This document shows, in pieces, positions 24,006 to 32,298 of a stretch of 32,298 nt of DNA. A program made the position numbers and the translations under genes. The notes beneath the pieces are model-generated. The model was not told where the DNA came from. It ran no database searches and saw only the letters and a program-made list of their open reading frames with translations. Location: contig JBLHOS010000029.1 of assembly GCA_047623825.1 (NCBI GenBank), positions 1 through 32,298 of the forward strand, given 5' to 3'. Position 1 is the first letter of the stretch. Each line of letters begins with the position of its first letter. The DNA comes from JBLHOS01 sp047623825. Its GTDB lineage: Bacteria; Pseudomonadota; Alphaproteobacteria; Rhodobacterales; Rhodobacteraceae.

Positions 24006-24549
24006 GATGCTTGCCCCAATGGCCCGCGTGACCCGCGTTGAAGGTCTAGGTATGGCCACCGTTAAGCTGGATTTGGAAATGCCGGATCTGGTCACGAAGT
24101 TTACCGAAATCTTTGGAAATGATGTGCCCAAGCCGCGATCGGTCATCGCTAGTGGCGCGTCTGCCGGGCAAATCGCATGGATGGCCCCAGATGAGATTTT
24201 GGACATCTCAGTTACCTATCAAGATCTGTTAGCCCGCCAGAACCTGTGGTATGCTCTTGATCTAAATACAAAATTGACATGGGCGAACGTGTCCGACGCA
24301 CGTGCCGTGTTTGAGATTGCAGGGCCAGGCGCACGTGAAGTGCTGGCCAAGTTATGCCCAGTTGACCTTCATCCCGACAGCTTTGGCCCCGGTGAGATGC
24401 GCCGTACCCGTCTGGCCCAAGTTCCGGCGGCATTCTGGATGCCGGATGCCAGTCGGTTCCATCTGATTTGTTTTCGGTCTGTGGCGCAATATGTTGAAGA
24501 TGTCTTGGCACTTTCCGCACAGGGTGGTGGCGAAGTTGGCTTTTTCTGA
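23998..24549 (+). CDS. soxG: Sarcosine oxidase subunit gamma
   Basis: A 183-residue subunit with the weakly conserved GcvT-like fold of SoxG. Recognisable parts are VTRVEGLGMATVKLDL near the N-terminus, the APDEILDIS strand, and the late segment DASRFHLICFRSVAQYVEDVL. It sits in the standard last position of the soxBDAG operon. The ATG overlaps the end of soxA and follows an AAGGGAA sequence; the in-frame extension upstream lies within soxA and was not used. Confidence 0.9.
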   Translation: MSKMLAPMARVTRVEGLGMATVKLDLEMPDLVTKFTEIFGNDVPKPRSVIASGASAGQIAWMAPDEILDISVTYQDLLARQNLWYALDLNTKLTWANVSDARAVFEIAGPGAREVLAKLCPVDLHPDSFGPGEMRRTRLAQVPAAFWMPDASRFHLICFRSVAQYVEDVLALSAQGGGEVGFF

Positions 24550-24626
24550 CGGGTATCACTTGACGTTAGGGGCAATCAGCCTCCATTTGTCGTACATAAC
24601 GCCGCTCGCAAAAAGGGGGCCCTGAA

Positions 24627-25235
24627 ATGGCTTTTGAACTTCCCGATCTTCCGTATGCCCACGACGCACTTGCCGGAATGGGCATGTCTGCTGAGACCAT
24701 GGAATTCCACCATGATCTCCATCACAAAGCCTATGTCGATAACGGCAATAAGCTGATTGCCGGCACAGAATGGGCCGACAAGTCGATTGAAGAAATTATC
24801 ACTGGTACCTACGATGCAGGTTCTGTTGCGCAAAATGGGATTTTCAATAACATCTCGCAGCTGTGGAACCATAACCAGTTCTGGGAAATGATGGGTCCGG
24901 GCGTCTCAACGATGCCGAGCGAGCTGGAAAACCGTTTGGTTGATGCCTTTGGTTCAGTTGCAGATTTCAAAACTGCGTTCGGTGCCGCAGGTGCTGGGCA
25001 ATTCGGCTCTGGTTGGGCTTGGTTGGTTGTCGACACAGACGGCACGCTGAAAGTGACCAAAACCGAAAACGGTGTGAACCCGGTTTGCTTTGGCCAGACG
25101 ACCCTTTTGGGGTGCGATGTTTGGGAGCATTCCTACTACATCGATTTCCGCAACAAGCGTCCTGCCTACCTGACCAATTTCTTGGATAATCTGGTGAATT
25201 GGGACAACGTGGCAGAGCGTCTGGCACATGTCTGA
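24627..25235 (+). CDS. sodB: Superoxide dismutase, iron-type
   Basis: A 202-residue cytoplasmic enzyme that converts superoxide to oxygen and H2O2. The four metal ligands are His28 (in FHHDLHHKAY), His82 (in LWNHNQFW), Asp164 and His168 (in GCDVWEHSYY). Gln78 in NNISQLWNH sits where iron-type enzymes keep the outer-sphere glutamine, which favours Fe over Mn, though cambialistic use is possible. It starts 77 bp after soxG with a GGGGG-type ribosome-binding site and ends in its own terminator. A TTGACG at 24560-24565 lies upstream, but no good -10 matches it, so separate or shared transcription with soxG is unresolved. Confidence 0.95.
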   Translation: MAFELPDLPYAHDALAGMGMSAETMEFHHDLHHKAYVDNGNKLIAGTEWADKSIEEIITGTYDAGSVAQNGIFNNISQLWNHNQFWEMMGPGVSTMPSELENRLVDAFGSVADFKTAFGAAGAGQFGSGWAWLVVDTDGTLKVTKTENGVNPVCFGQTTLLGCDVWEHSYYIDFRNKRPAYLTNFLDNLVNWDNVAERLAHV

Positions 25236-25262
25236 TCGCTAACACTATACTGTTTTTTTGAG

Positions 25263-25296
25263 AGGCCTGCTGGTGGTGACGCTCGCAGGCCTTTTT
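25263..25296 (+). terminator. Rho-independent terminator after sodB
   Basis: AGGCCTGC (25263-25270) and GCAGGCCT (25285-25292) form an 8-bp stem with a 14-base loop, followed by a T-run to 25296. It lies 28 bp after the sodB stop and should end the sox-sod transcript. Confidence 0.85.
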
Positions 25297-25404
25297 ACGT
25301 TTTCTTTGTGTGTAATCATCGAAATTATGGTGGTTTAGCCTCAGAAATCGTGGTGGCCTAATTGTTGGCGTGACACGCCCCCGTTAACACCGTATCGACA
25401 TCTG

Positions 25405-26283
25405 ATGACCGACGCATACAAAGGCATACTGGCGATGATAGGCTGCTGCACAGTGTGGGGCCTTTCGCCGATTTTCTACAAATTGCTGATTGACGTGCCG
25501 CCGCTGGAGTTGCTGTCGCATCGGTTGTTTTGGTCAGTTTTAGTGTTTGCCATAGTGCTTGCCATGCAGCGGCGTCTGCGCGAAATTCCAGTTGCGCTAA
25601 ACAGCCCGCGCAAGGTCATTTTGGTTTTTGGTGCGGCCGCAATGATCGCGGTGAATTGGACGTTATTCATCTTTTCGGTGCAGGTTGGTCGCGTGGTTGA
25701 GGCCGCGTTGGGTTATTACATCTTCCCATTGGTGGCCGTGTGCATCGGCTATGTCGCCTTGGGAGAACGTTTGGGCTGGTCGCAGGCGCTGGCCGTGGTG
25801 TTGGCAACAATCGCTGTGACTGTCCTGACGCTTGGACTAGGGGCGCCGCCTTGGATTAGTCTGGCGCTGGCTGTCACCTTTGGCATCTATGGGCTGCTGA
25901 AACGGTGGGTTGCGGCAGGGCCTGTGGTGTCTGTTGCAACTGAGGCTTTAGTGGTCTCACCGCTCTGCATCCTCTATTTGTTTTTGCTCGGGTCAGAAGG
26001 TATTTTTGGTCGCGATCTGGGGCTATCAGCATTGTTGATATTGTCGGGCCCGCTAACTGCGGTGCCGCTGGCCTTGTTCTCATATGCGGCCAAGCGGGCC
26101 AGCATGGCCACGATCGGGTTGGTGCAATACGTCAACCCAAGCCTGCAATTTTTCTGTGCGGTATTGCTGTTCGGCGAACCTATGACAGTCTGGCATGCGA
26201 TTGCGTTTCCGATTATTTGGATCGCCTTGGCGCTGTATTCATGGGCTGGTTTCAGGGGCGGTGCTGCGCCAATTCGTTCATAA
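25405..26283 (+). CDS. rarD: EamA-family transporter RarD
   Basis: A 292-residue inner-membrane protein with about ten hydrophobic helices and the internal two-fold EamA duplication. The N-terminal segment CTVWGLSPIFYKLL with LLSHRLFWS, and NWTLFIFSVQVGRVVEAALGYYI with its asparagine-tryptophan, are characteristic of the RarD subgroup of drug/metabolite transporters; the C-terminal half has QYVNPSLQFF. Substrates are unknown. No ribosome-binding site is visible before the ATG. The last 32 bp overlap the 3' end of the convergent LOG gene. Confidence 0.92.
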   Translation: MTDAYKGILAMIGCCTVWGLSPIFYKLLIDVPPLELLSHRLFWSVLVFAIVLAMQRRLREIPVALNSPRKVILVFGAAAMIAVNWTLFIFSVQVGRVVEAALGYYIFPLVAVCIGYVALGERLGWSQALAVVLATIAVTVLTLGLGAPPWISLALAVTFGIYGLLKRWVAAGPVVSVATEALVVSPLCILYLFLLGSEGIFGRDLGLSALLILSGPLTAVPLALFSYAAKRASMATIGLVQYVNPSLQFFCAVLLFGEPMTVWHAIAFPIIWIALALYSWAGFRGGAAPIRS

Positions 26284-26803
26284 GGTCAGGGACGGTGTCG
26301 ATGGTTTGGTAGAATGCCAGCAGGCTTGCCTCAGCAAACCCTTGGGCCACCATATGGTCCATCATCGCCAATAGTTGGGTCCAGTACCCGGCACTGTTCA
26401 AAAGGTAGATCGGCTTGGTATGCAGGCCCAGTTGTCGCCAGGTCAGGACCTCAAAAAACTCATCCAGCGACCCCGCACCACCGGGCAGCACCACAACTGC
26501 ATCTGCGTTCATGTACATGACCTTTTTACGCTCATGCATGGTTTCGGTAACGATGAATGTGGTCAGGTCGCGTTTGCCAACCTCCCAGTCCAGCAGATGT
26601 TTGGGGATGACGCCAAATGTCTCGCCGCCTGCATCGATTGTGGCACGCGCCACCGCACCCATCAAACCGACATCACCTGCACCATAAACCAACCGCATTC
26701 CGGCGCTTGCCAGTGCGCTGCCAAGGGCGCTCGCATCCGCAAGATATGTTGGATCGGCACCGGGTCGTGATCCACAGTAGACACAGACAGAAAAGGAGGG
26801 CAT
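26252..26803 (-). CDS. LOG-family (TIGR00730) phosphoribohydrolase
   Basis: A 183-residue Rossmann-fold enzyme of the LOG family, which splits ribose-5-phosphate from nucleoside 5'-monophosphates and in plants and some bacteria makes active cytokinins. Seen: VYCGSRPG near the N-terminus, VYGAGDVGLMGAVA near 39-52, and the catalytic block around Arg92 with PGGAGSLDEFFE at 107-118 (Glu115), where Ser replaces the usual Thr of PGGxGT. The ATG at 26803 follows CGGAG by about 7 nt; a longer in-frame start at 26863 has no signal and a non-conserved tail. It is divergent from the LysM gene and converges on rarD. Confidence 0.93.
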   Translation of the reverse strand: MPSFSVCVYCGSRPGADPTYLADASALGSALASAGMRLVYGAGDVGLMGAVARATIDAGGETFGVIPKHLLDWEVGKRDLTTFIVTETMHERKKVMYMNADAVVVLPGGAGSLDEFFEVLTWRQLGLHTKPIYLLNSAGYWTQLLAMMDHMVAQGFAEASLLAFYQTIDTVPDLMNELAQHRP

Positions 26804-26904
26804 TGATGGCTCCGGTTGGAGATGCTTTTGACCAGTGGTAGACCTGTTGATAAGGTCAAACAACCCGAGGGGCTGCTCTCTTGGGTCGAATTACAGGAAA
26901 TGCG

Positions 26905-28329
26905 ATGTCGTTCTGGTCAAGCCTAGGATTAAGCGGTGGGGCCGCTGTGTCAACAGCTGCTGCCGTGACTGTTGTCATCGCGGGCTTTGTCGGGTTCCAG
27001 TTGACCCGGGATCCAGCGTATCCGCCTGCATCAGCTGAGGTTGCCGCTTCCTTCGAGGCTGAGATGCCCATTGAGGTTACCGCTGCTGTTGACGCTGAGG
27101 CGCCCGTTGAGGTTGAGGCGCCAAGCGTCGCACCTGAAGTCGTTTCTGAAACGGCCGTTGAGATCGCTGGCGTCGCCACACCCGATGCCGAGATGCCTGA
27201 GATCGTCGCAGAAGTTGTACCTGAGCTTGAGGTCGCGACTGAGCCCGCTTCTGAGGCTGAGGTCGTATCAGTGCCTGCGTCTGAGACAACGCCTGAGCTG
27301 GAGACCGCACCTGAGCCCATACCTGACGGCGTTGCCGCTCTGCCAAGCCCGCCCGAATTCGACGTTGTCCGTATAGAGGCCGATGGCGGTGCACTGGTCG
27401 CTGGACGCGCGCAGGCCGGCTCCGCTCTGACATTGCGACTGGACGGCCAAGAGATTGAGGCCATGCGCGCCGACAGCGGTGGATCATTTGTGACGTTGTT
27501 GACGCTTTCAACTTCGGCTGTGCCGCGCGTGCTGAGCCTTGAGATGGCGATGGACGACGGCAGCATTATTGCGGCTGAACAAACGGTCATCATTGCACCG
27601 CTCACCCCACCTGTGGCCGTTGCCGCCCTAGAGACACCAGTTGAAACAGCTGTTGACGCGCCTGCTGATGTGGTCGCCGAAGTCGTGACGCCACAGGCCG
27701 CAGAACCTACCACCTCGGAAGCCACCGCAGTAGCCACGGCCGAAGAGGTAGTGCCAGAGGTTGTCGTGGCCGAGGTAATTCCCGCGGCAGCCCCAACCAT
27801 TTTGATTGCAGACGCTGATGGTGTGCGTGTCGTTCAGACAGCTGAAAATGCTGAGGCACCGGAAGCCAAAGATCAGTTGGTTCTGGACACCATCGCCTAT
27901 GACACAACTGGCGACGTGATCCTGTCAGGGCGTGGTGAGGCTGAGACTGATGTTCAGGTCTATCTTGATAACCAACCTGTTCAGGCCACAACTGTTAATG
28001 AGGCGGGGAATTGGCGCGCTGCGCTGGCCGACGTTGAACCGGGCACCTACACGCTGCGTGTCGACGAGATCGGTGCAGGTGGCGAGGTGATATCGCGTAT
28101 TGAGACGCCATTCCAGCGTGAGGATCAGACCGTTCTCGATGCACTGCCTGCCAGCGCAACGGGTGTCTCGGTCATAACCGTTCAGCCCGGCTTTACCCTT
28201 TGGGGTATTGCGCGTGAGGCTTTTGGCGAAGGCGTGCTTTATGTGCGGGTATTTGAAGCCAATCAGGAATTGATCGGTGATCCAGATCTGATTTACCCGG
28301 GGCAGGTCTTTATTATCCCCGATAACTAA
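26905..28329 (+). CDS. Membrane-anchored LysM protein with acidic low-complexity stalk and Ig-like domains
   Basis: A 474-residue envelope protein. A hydrophobic anchor or uncleaved signal lies at about 12-33. Residues about 40-145 are a low-complexity stalk of Glu, Val, Ala and Pro. Two Ig-like beta domains follow (about 152-232 and 322-410, the second with VYLDNQPVQATTVNEAGNW), separated by another acidic Ala/Val/Glu stretch. The C-terminus (about 418-474) is a LysM peptidoglycan-binding domain: VQPGFTLWGIAREAFGEG and YPGQVFIIP. The ATG at 26905 follows AGGA by 8 nt; a TTG at 26881 is less likely. The role is unknown; a spacer between membrane and cell wall is an inference. Confidence 0.85.
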   Translation: MSFWSSLGLSGGAAVSTAAAVTVVIAGFVGFQLTRDPAYPPASAEVAASFEAEMPIEVTAAVDAEAPVEVEAPSVAPEVVSETAVEIAGVATPDAEMPEIVAEVVPELEVATEPASEAEVVSVPASETTPELETAPEPIPDGVAALPSPPEFDVVRIEADGGALVAGRAQAGSALTLRLDGQEIEAMRADSGGSFVTLLTLSTSAVPRVLSLEMAMDDGSIIAAEQTVIIAPLTPPVAVAALETPVETAVDAPADVVAEVVTPQAAEPTTSEATAVATAEEVVPEVVVAEVIPAAAPTILIADADGVRVVQTAENAEAPEAKDQLVLDTIAYDTTGDVILSGRGEAETDVQVYLDNQPVQATTVNEAGNWRAALADVEPGTYTLRVDEIGAGGEVISRIETPFQREDQTVLDALPASATGVSVITVQPGFTLWGIAREAFGEGVLYVRVFEANQELIGDPDLIYPGQVFIIPDN

Positions 28330-28447
28330 GCCTTTTTGCCTGTACGTGACATTCGATCCGGCAGGTTTTTTGCCGGTCAGCTCTGGTCATGCCGGGATCA
28401 AGAACCTACCATTCTAGGCTAACCAACCTTCGAGGACGTTCCCGCAG

Positions 28448-30280
28448 ATGCGCAAGACGACACTGACCGCTCTTTCGAGCGGCGCAAAGGCCCGCGCCAG
28501 CGGAATGCGGACAGCTCGTAAAGTTCTTCCCTATTTGTGGCCCGCTGACAAAGCTTGGGTCAAACGCCGTGTTGTACTGTCATTGGGGATGTTGTTTTTT
28601 GCCAAACTGATCGCTGTTGCGACACCGTTTCTTTATAAGGCGGCGGTTGATGGTTTGGCGGGCGATGTGTCCAATTCAGCGGGCTGGTTGCTGGCTTATG
28701 GGGCCATTGGTGTGACCATTGCCTACGGTATGGCTCGGGCGGCAAATGTTGGTTTCCAACAGCTGCGCGATGTTATTTTTGCCCGTGTTGGACAGCGTGC
28801 CTTGCGTCAATTGGCGCTTGAGACGTTCCACCATATCCATGCTCTTAGCCTTCGCTACCACATCACCCGCAAAACTGGCGGGCTAAGCCGGATCATCGAG
28901 CGTGGCGTCAAGGGTGTCGATTTCTTGCTGCGGTTCTTGTTGTTCTCGATTGGTCCATTGATGCTGGAACTGCTGATGATTGCCGTGGTTTTGGCCGTGG
29001 TTTTTGATATCTGGTATCTGGTCGTCGTGTTCGTCACGATCGGAATTTATATCTGGTTTACGTTCACGGTGACTGAATGGCGGGTGAAAATCCGCAAAGA
29101 AATGAACGATCAGGACACTGATGCCAATCAAAAGGCGATCGACAGCCTGCTGAACTTTGAGACCGTCAAATATTTTGGGGCCGAAAATCGCGAGGCTGAG
29201 CGTTATGACAGCGCCATGCAGGGCTATGAGGCCGCAGCGCTAAAGACGTCGTATTCGCTGGCGTTTCTCAATTTCGGTCAATCCTTAATCATCACCACTG
29301 GGCTTATCGGGGTGATGGTGATGGCGGCCATGGGGGTTCAACGCGGTGATCTGACAGTCGGAGATTTCGTGTTGGTCAACGCCTACATGATCCAAATCAC
29401 TCTGCCGCTGAACTTTCTGGGCACGGTCTACCGAGAGATCCGACAAGCCTTGGTCGATATGGCAGAAATGTTTGATCTTTTGGAACAACCGTCTGAGGTT
29501 TCAGATAAGCCTGATGCCACCGCCCTTGTGGTTACTGGCGGCGAGGTGATCTTTGACCGTGTCGCCTTTGGTTATGACCAAGAGCGCCCGATCCTGCGTG
29601 ACGTTTCCGTGCGTGTAGCACCGGGTGAGACCGTTGCACTGGTTGGTCCATCTGGGTCAGGAAAATCCACTATTGGGCGTCTGTTATTCCGGTTTTATGA
29701 TGTTGATGGCGGTGCCGTGCGGATTGATGGGCAGGATCTGCGTGATATCACGCAAGAAAGCCTGCATTCGATGATCGGTGTTGTGCCGCAGGACACGGTC
29801 CTGTTTAACGATACGATCCGCTACAACATCGCGTACGGTCGACCTGGCGCAACCTATGAAGAGATTGAGGGTGCCGCGCGCGCGGCCAAGATCCATGACT
29901 TCATTCACAGTTTGCCAGATGGCTATGAGACAACGGTTGGGGAACGTGGCCTGAAACTGTCAGGTGGGGAAAAGCAGCGTGTCGGTATTGCACGGACGCT
30001 GCTGAAAGACCCGCCTATCTTGTTGCTGGATGAGGCCACATCCGCCTTGGACACCGAGACCGAGCGCGAGATCCAAGAGGAGCTGCGCGCCATGGGTCAA
30101 GGCAGGTCCGTCATCACGATTGCACACCGCCTGTCGACGGTGGTGGATGCCAATCAAATCTTGGTTCTGGAAGCAGGCGAAATCATTGAAAGCGGCACAC
30201 ATGATCAGTTGCTGCGACGCAACGGTCGCTATGCCTCTATGTGGCAGCGTCAGATGGCCGAAGAAGAAAACGTCGCCTGA
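28448..30280 (+). CDS. ABC exporter, Atm1/heavy-metal type (fused permease and ATPase)
   Basis: A 610-residue half-transporter that dimerises in the inner membrane. Residues about 35-330 hold six helices and the Atm1-type FHHIHALSLRYHITRKTGGLSRIIERG and NFETVKYFGAE segments. The ATPase domain (about 365-600) has Walker A GPSGSGKST near 400, the signature LSGGEKQRVGIA near 503, Walker B ILLLDEATSALD near 523, and the H-loop IAHRLST near 558. Mitochondrial Atm1 exports a glutathione-linked sulfur compound; bacterial relatives handle glutathione-metal conjugates. It is preceded by LysM in the same direction and ends at a strong terminator. Confidence 0.93.
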   Translation: MRKTTLTALSSGAKARASGMRTARKVLPYLWPADKAWVKRRVVLSLGMLFFAKLIAVATPFLYKAAVDGLAGDVSNSAGWLLAYGAIGVTIAYGMARAANVGFQQLRDVIFARVGQRALRQLALETFHHIHALSLRYHITRKTGGLSRIIERGVKGVDFLLRFLLFSIGPLMLELLMIAVVLAVVFDIWYLVVVFVTIGIYIWFTFTVTEWRVKIRKEMNDQDTDANQKAIDSLLNFETVKYFGAENREAERYDSAMQGYEAAALKTSYSLAFLNFGQSLIITTGLIGVMVMAAMGVQRGDLTVGDFVLVNAYMIQITLPLNFLGTVYREIRQALVDMAEMFDLLEQPSEVSDKPDATALVVTGGEVIFDRVAFGYDQERPILRDVSVRVAPGETVALVGPSGSGKSTIGRLLFRFYDVDGGAVRIDGQDLRDITQESLHSMIGVVPQDTVLFNDTIRYNIAYGRPGATYEEIEGAARAAKIHDFIHSLPDGYETTVGERGLKLSGGEKQRVGIARTLLKDPPILLLDEATSALDTETEREIQEELRAMGQGRSVITIAHRLSTVVDANQILVLEAGEIIESGTHDQLLRRNGRYASMWQRQMAEEENVA

Positions 30281-30310
30281 GACGGTAAGTATACCCCACG
30301 GTACCAAAGA

Positions 30311-30344
30311 AAAAGGGCGAGAGGTGTATGCCTCTCGCCCTTTT
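30311..30344. terminator. Bidirectional Rho-independent terminator
   Basis: AAAAGGGCGAGAGG (30311-30324) and CCTCTCGCCCTTTT (30331-30344) form a 14-bp stem with a six-base loop. It has a T4 tail on each strand, fitting the convergence of the ABC exporter (plus) and the RND permease (minus). Confidence 0.9.
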
Positions 30345-30384
30345 CATTTCTATCAGGTTACCATTCGCGCTCGCGCTCGTGCCC

Positions 30385-32298
30385 TTATTCAGCCGCGCGT
30401 AGCGGCGCACTTTGAGCGGTTACCTGCTCGTCTGCGTCGTCTTCGGGGGTGGCCATCTCTTCGGTCTGCTCTGGCGCTACGGGTGCGGCGACAAACTCCT
30501 GATCCCACTGGATTGTTGGATCCATCGTTTGGCGGGCGTCACGTGCCAAGCTCCAGTCCTGTGCCTGGCGGCTCATGGCACTTGCACCTGCACGCGACAG
30601 CGCGCGCGCGATCCACAGCACAATTGTGCCAGCCCAGACCCGCAGAGCCAACAATGATGGCGTCAATACCAGCGTCAGCACGGTTGCGATGCCAAGACCA
30701 AAGACAACGGCTGTCGCCAGCTGTTTCCACCAAAGTGCGGTGGGGCTGTCGATGGTGAACCCCCCTGCGCCAAAATCTAGGCTGATGCCGTACATCATGG
30801 GCGCCAAACCTGCCATCGTGGTGATGGTGGTCAACAATACCGGACGGATGCGTGCCTCGGCTGTTCGGGTAATCGCCTCAAGCCGGGGCATATAGCGGCT
30901 GTATTCCTGATAGGTGTCGATCAGAACAATGTTGTTGTTCACCACGATCCCCGCCAAGGCCACAATGCCGGTTCCGGTCATGATGATCGAGAAGGTCTGA
31001 TCCATCACCAACATACCGATCAGCACACCCGTCGTGGACAACACGACCGCCAGCAAAACCAACACAGAGTTGTAGATAGAGTTGAACTGCGCCAGCAGGA
31101 TGATGAACATCAGCCCAAGTGCGCCAAGAAATGCCTGACCCAAGAACGCCTGACTTTCAGCCTGTTCTTCCTGATCGCCAGCCCATTCCCAACTGACTGA
31201 CGCCGGGAACGGGTTTTCCGTCTCCATCCATTCGGTCAAAAGTGCGATCCGCTCATTGGCGTTCACAAGGTTGACCGTATAAACTCCGCCGGCGATTTCG
31301 CGCATCAAGTCGGCATCAGTTTCGGTCAGGGCCTCAGCGACCAATCGAGAGGTTCCGTCCTGATTGTTTACCAACTGCACCAAACCGCTGGCGACGTCTG
31401 CCTTTACATCAAAGACCCGCAATTCATCGATCCGGTCGATCTGTGCCAATTGGGGGGCAGGGTGGCGCGTAACGAAGTTAGACAGCGGAACCAATCCGTC
31501 CTCAGTGCGGACCTTTAGATCATCCAGCGTGGACAGCACCCTCTGATCCTCAGGAAAGCGGACGCGAATTTCGATCTCTTCATCAGAGGACGGCACCCGC
31601 ATCGTATCCAGCAAGATCCCGCGTGTGACCAATTGGACCATGCCGCCAACAGTCGCCACGTCAGCACCGTAACGGCCAGCGGCTTCGATATCGACGTCAA
31701 TGATCCAGTCAATGCCGGGCAGGGGCAGCGTATCCTCGATCTGCGTCAACGCCTCTGTCTGTTCAAACCGCGTGCGTGCGATCTGTGTCGCCTCACGCAA
31801 ATCATCCCAATCATCCCCCGCCAGTCGCAGGTTCACCGGCTTGCCGCTTGCAGGACCCCGTGCCTGTTCGAAAATCTCGGTCTGAATGCCGGGGAGCAAA
31901 TTCAATTGCGCCTGTAGCGCGTCAAGGATGTCATTTCCATCCGCACGCGTGCCCCAGGGCTGCAACTCAAACTGGACTTGGCCGATGGTATCACTTGGCG
32001 CGGCGGCGCCGCCTGTGTTGTTGTTCAAACCACCGTCGCCAGCAAACGAGAATGCATCTTTTACGCCCTCGGTCTCCAGCACGATCGCCTCAACCTGACG
32101 GACCAGAAGATCCTTTTCTTCCAGCGACAGGTTGCCCCGCGCCCGAACGTAGACAATTGCATTTTCAGGCTCAGATTCCACAAAGAACTCAACACCGTTA
32201 TTGTTGGCAACAAAGGTCGTAAAGACGATAAAGACAAAGCCGCAGACGCCCGCGATCACCACAAGTGGCATCACAGGGTTGCCGACGATCGCATTGAT
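30385..32298 (-). CDS. RND-family efflux permease, C-terminal part (cut by window edge)
   Basis: 637 residues of an RND inner-membrane efflux pump; the frame is open to the right edge, so the true start lies outside. The visible part begins near the helix that starts the second half (NPVMPLVVIAGVCGFVFIVF), continues through a long periplasmic domain (about 35-370), and enters a cluster of helices with GIVVNNNIVLIDTYQEY and RPVLLTTITTMAGLAPMM, typical of RND permeases. Family members use the proton gradient to pump out lipophilic compounds, working with a periplasmic adaptor and outer-membrane channel; neither is in the window. The C-terminal tail (about 580-637) is acidic and low in complexity. 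Confidence 0.9.
   Translation of the reverse strand: MNAIVGNPVMPLVVIAGVCGFVFIVFTTFVANNNGVEFFVESEPENAIVYVRARGNLSLEEKDLLVRQVEAIVLETEGVKDAFSFAGDGGLNNNTGGAAAPSDTIGQVQFELQPWGTRADGNDILDALQAQLNLLPGIQTEIFEQARGPASGKPVNLRLAGDDWDDLREATQIARTRFEQTEALTQIEDTLPLPGIDWIIDVDIEAAGRYGADVATVGGMVQLVTRGILLDTMRVPSSDEEIEIRVRFPEDQRVLSTLDDLKVRTEDGLVPLSNFVTRHPAPQLAQIDRIDELRVFDVKADVASGLVQLVNNQDGTSRLVAEALTETDADLMREIAGGVYTVNLVNANERIALLTEWMETENPFPASVSWEWAGDQEEQAESQAFLGQAFLGALGLMFIILLAQFNSIYNSVLVLLAVVLSTTGVLIGMLVMDQTFSIIMTGTGIVALAGIVVNNNIVLIDTYQEYSRYMPRLEAITRTAEARIRPVLLTTITTMAGLAPMMYGISLDFGAGGFTIDSPTALWWKQLATAVVFGLGIATVLTLVLTPSLLALRVWAGTIVLWIARALSRAGASAMSRQAQDWSLARDARQTMDPTIQWDQEFVAAPVAPEQTEEMATPEDDADEQVTAQSAPLRAAE

Noticed and set aside
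24560..24598. Promoter for sodB from TTGACG and TACATA
   Set aside because: The spacing is 27 nt, too long for a standard sigma-70 promoter; not listed as a feature.
26856..27800. 314-codon minus-strand frame opposite the LysM gene
   Set aside because: Ser/Thr/Ala-rich shadow of the low-complexity stalk; the plus strand encodes recognisable LysM and Ig-like domains with a ribosome-binding site.
28358..28376. CCGGCA/TGCCGG hairpin after the LysM gene as a terminator
   Set aside because: Only six pairs, the T-run is in the loop rather than after the stem, so termination is not supported.

Overview
The window reads as chromosomal DNA of a marine alphaproteobacterium, most likely of the Roseobacter group (Rhodobacteraceae). 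The basis is the gene set (heterotetrameric sarcosine oxidase, a TRAP transporter, a CcmI-RuvX-DUF1289 block, a COQ8-like ABC1 kinase) and family-level protein resemblance recalled from memory; no database search was run. There are no rRNA or tRNA genes, no CRISPR array and no complete mobile element.

Layout. Positions 1-178 are the end of an IS3-family insertion sequence cut by the window edge, followed by about 590 bp of gene-poor, probably decayed DNA. On the minus strand, 6419 down to 766 is one branched-chain amino acid operon: promoter, 16-residue leader peptide rich in Ile/Leu/Val, antiterminator/terminator pair, ilvB, an ATP-grasp protein with an N-terminal TPR, a TPR-sulfotransferase, then ilvN. 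The ATP-grasp/sulfotransferase pair between the two acetolactate synthase subunits is the best candidate for an undescribed system. Divergently, 7114-11593 encodes a TRAP transporter (TakP-like binding protein, DctQ, unusually long DctM) ending in tandem hairpins.

After a 630-bp gene-poor stretch come a COQ8/ADCK-like kinase (minus), tRNA-dihydrouridine synthase DusA, a TauE/SafE permease overlapping a 2OG-Fe(II) oxygenase-like gene, then a minus-strand chain of overlapping genes, ccmI-ruvX-DUF1289. From 19071 the plus strand carries soxB-soxD-soxA-soxG (sarcosine to glycine, a one-carbon unit on folate, and H2O2), with four 11-bp-phased TGCATC repeats in the soxB-soxD spacer, followed by an iron-type superoxide dismutase gene and its terminator.

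The last part holds rarD (plus), a LOG-family phosphoribohydrolase gene converging on it, a divergent LysM envelope protein, an Atm1-type ABC exporter, a strong bidirectional terminator, and the C-terminal two thirds of an RND efflux permease running off the right edge on the minus strand.
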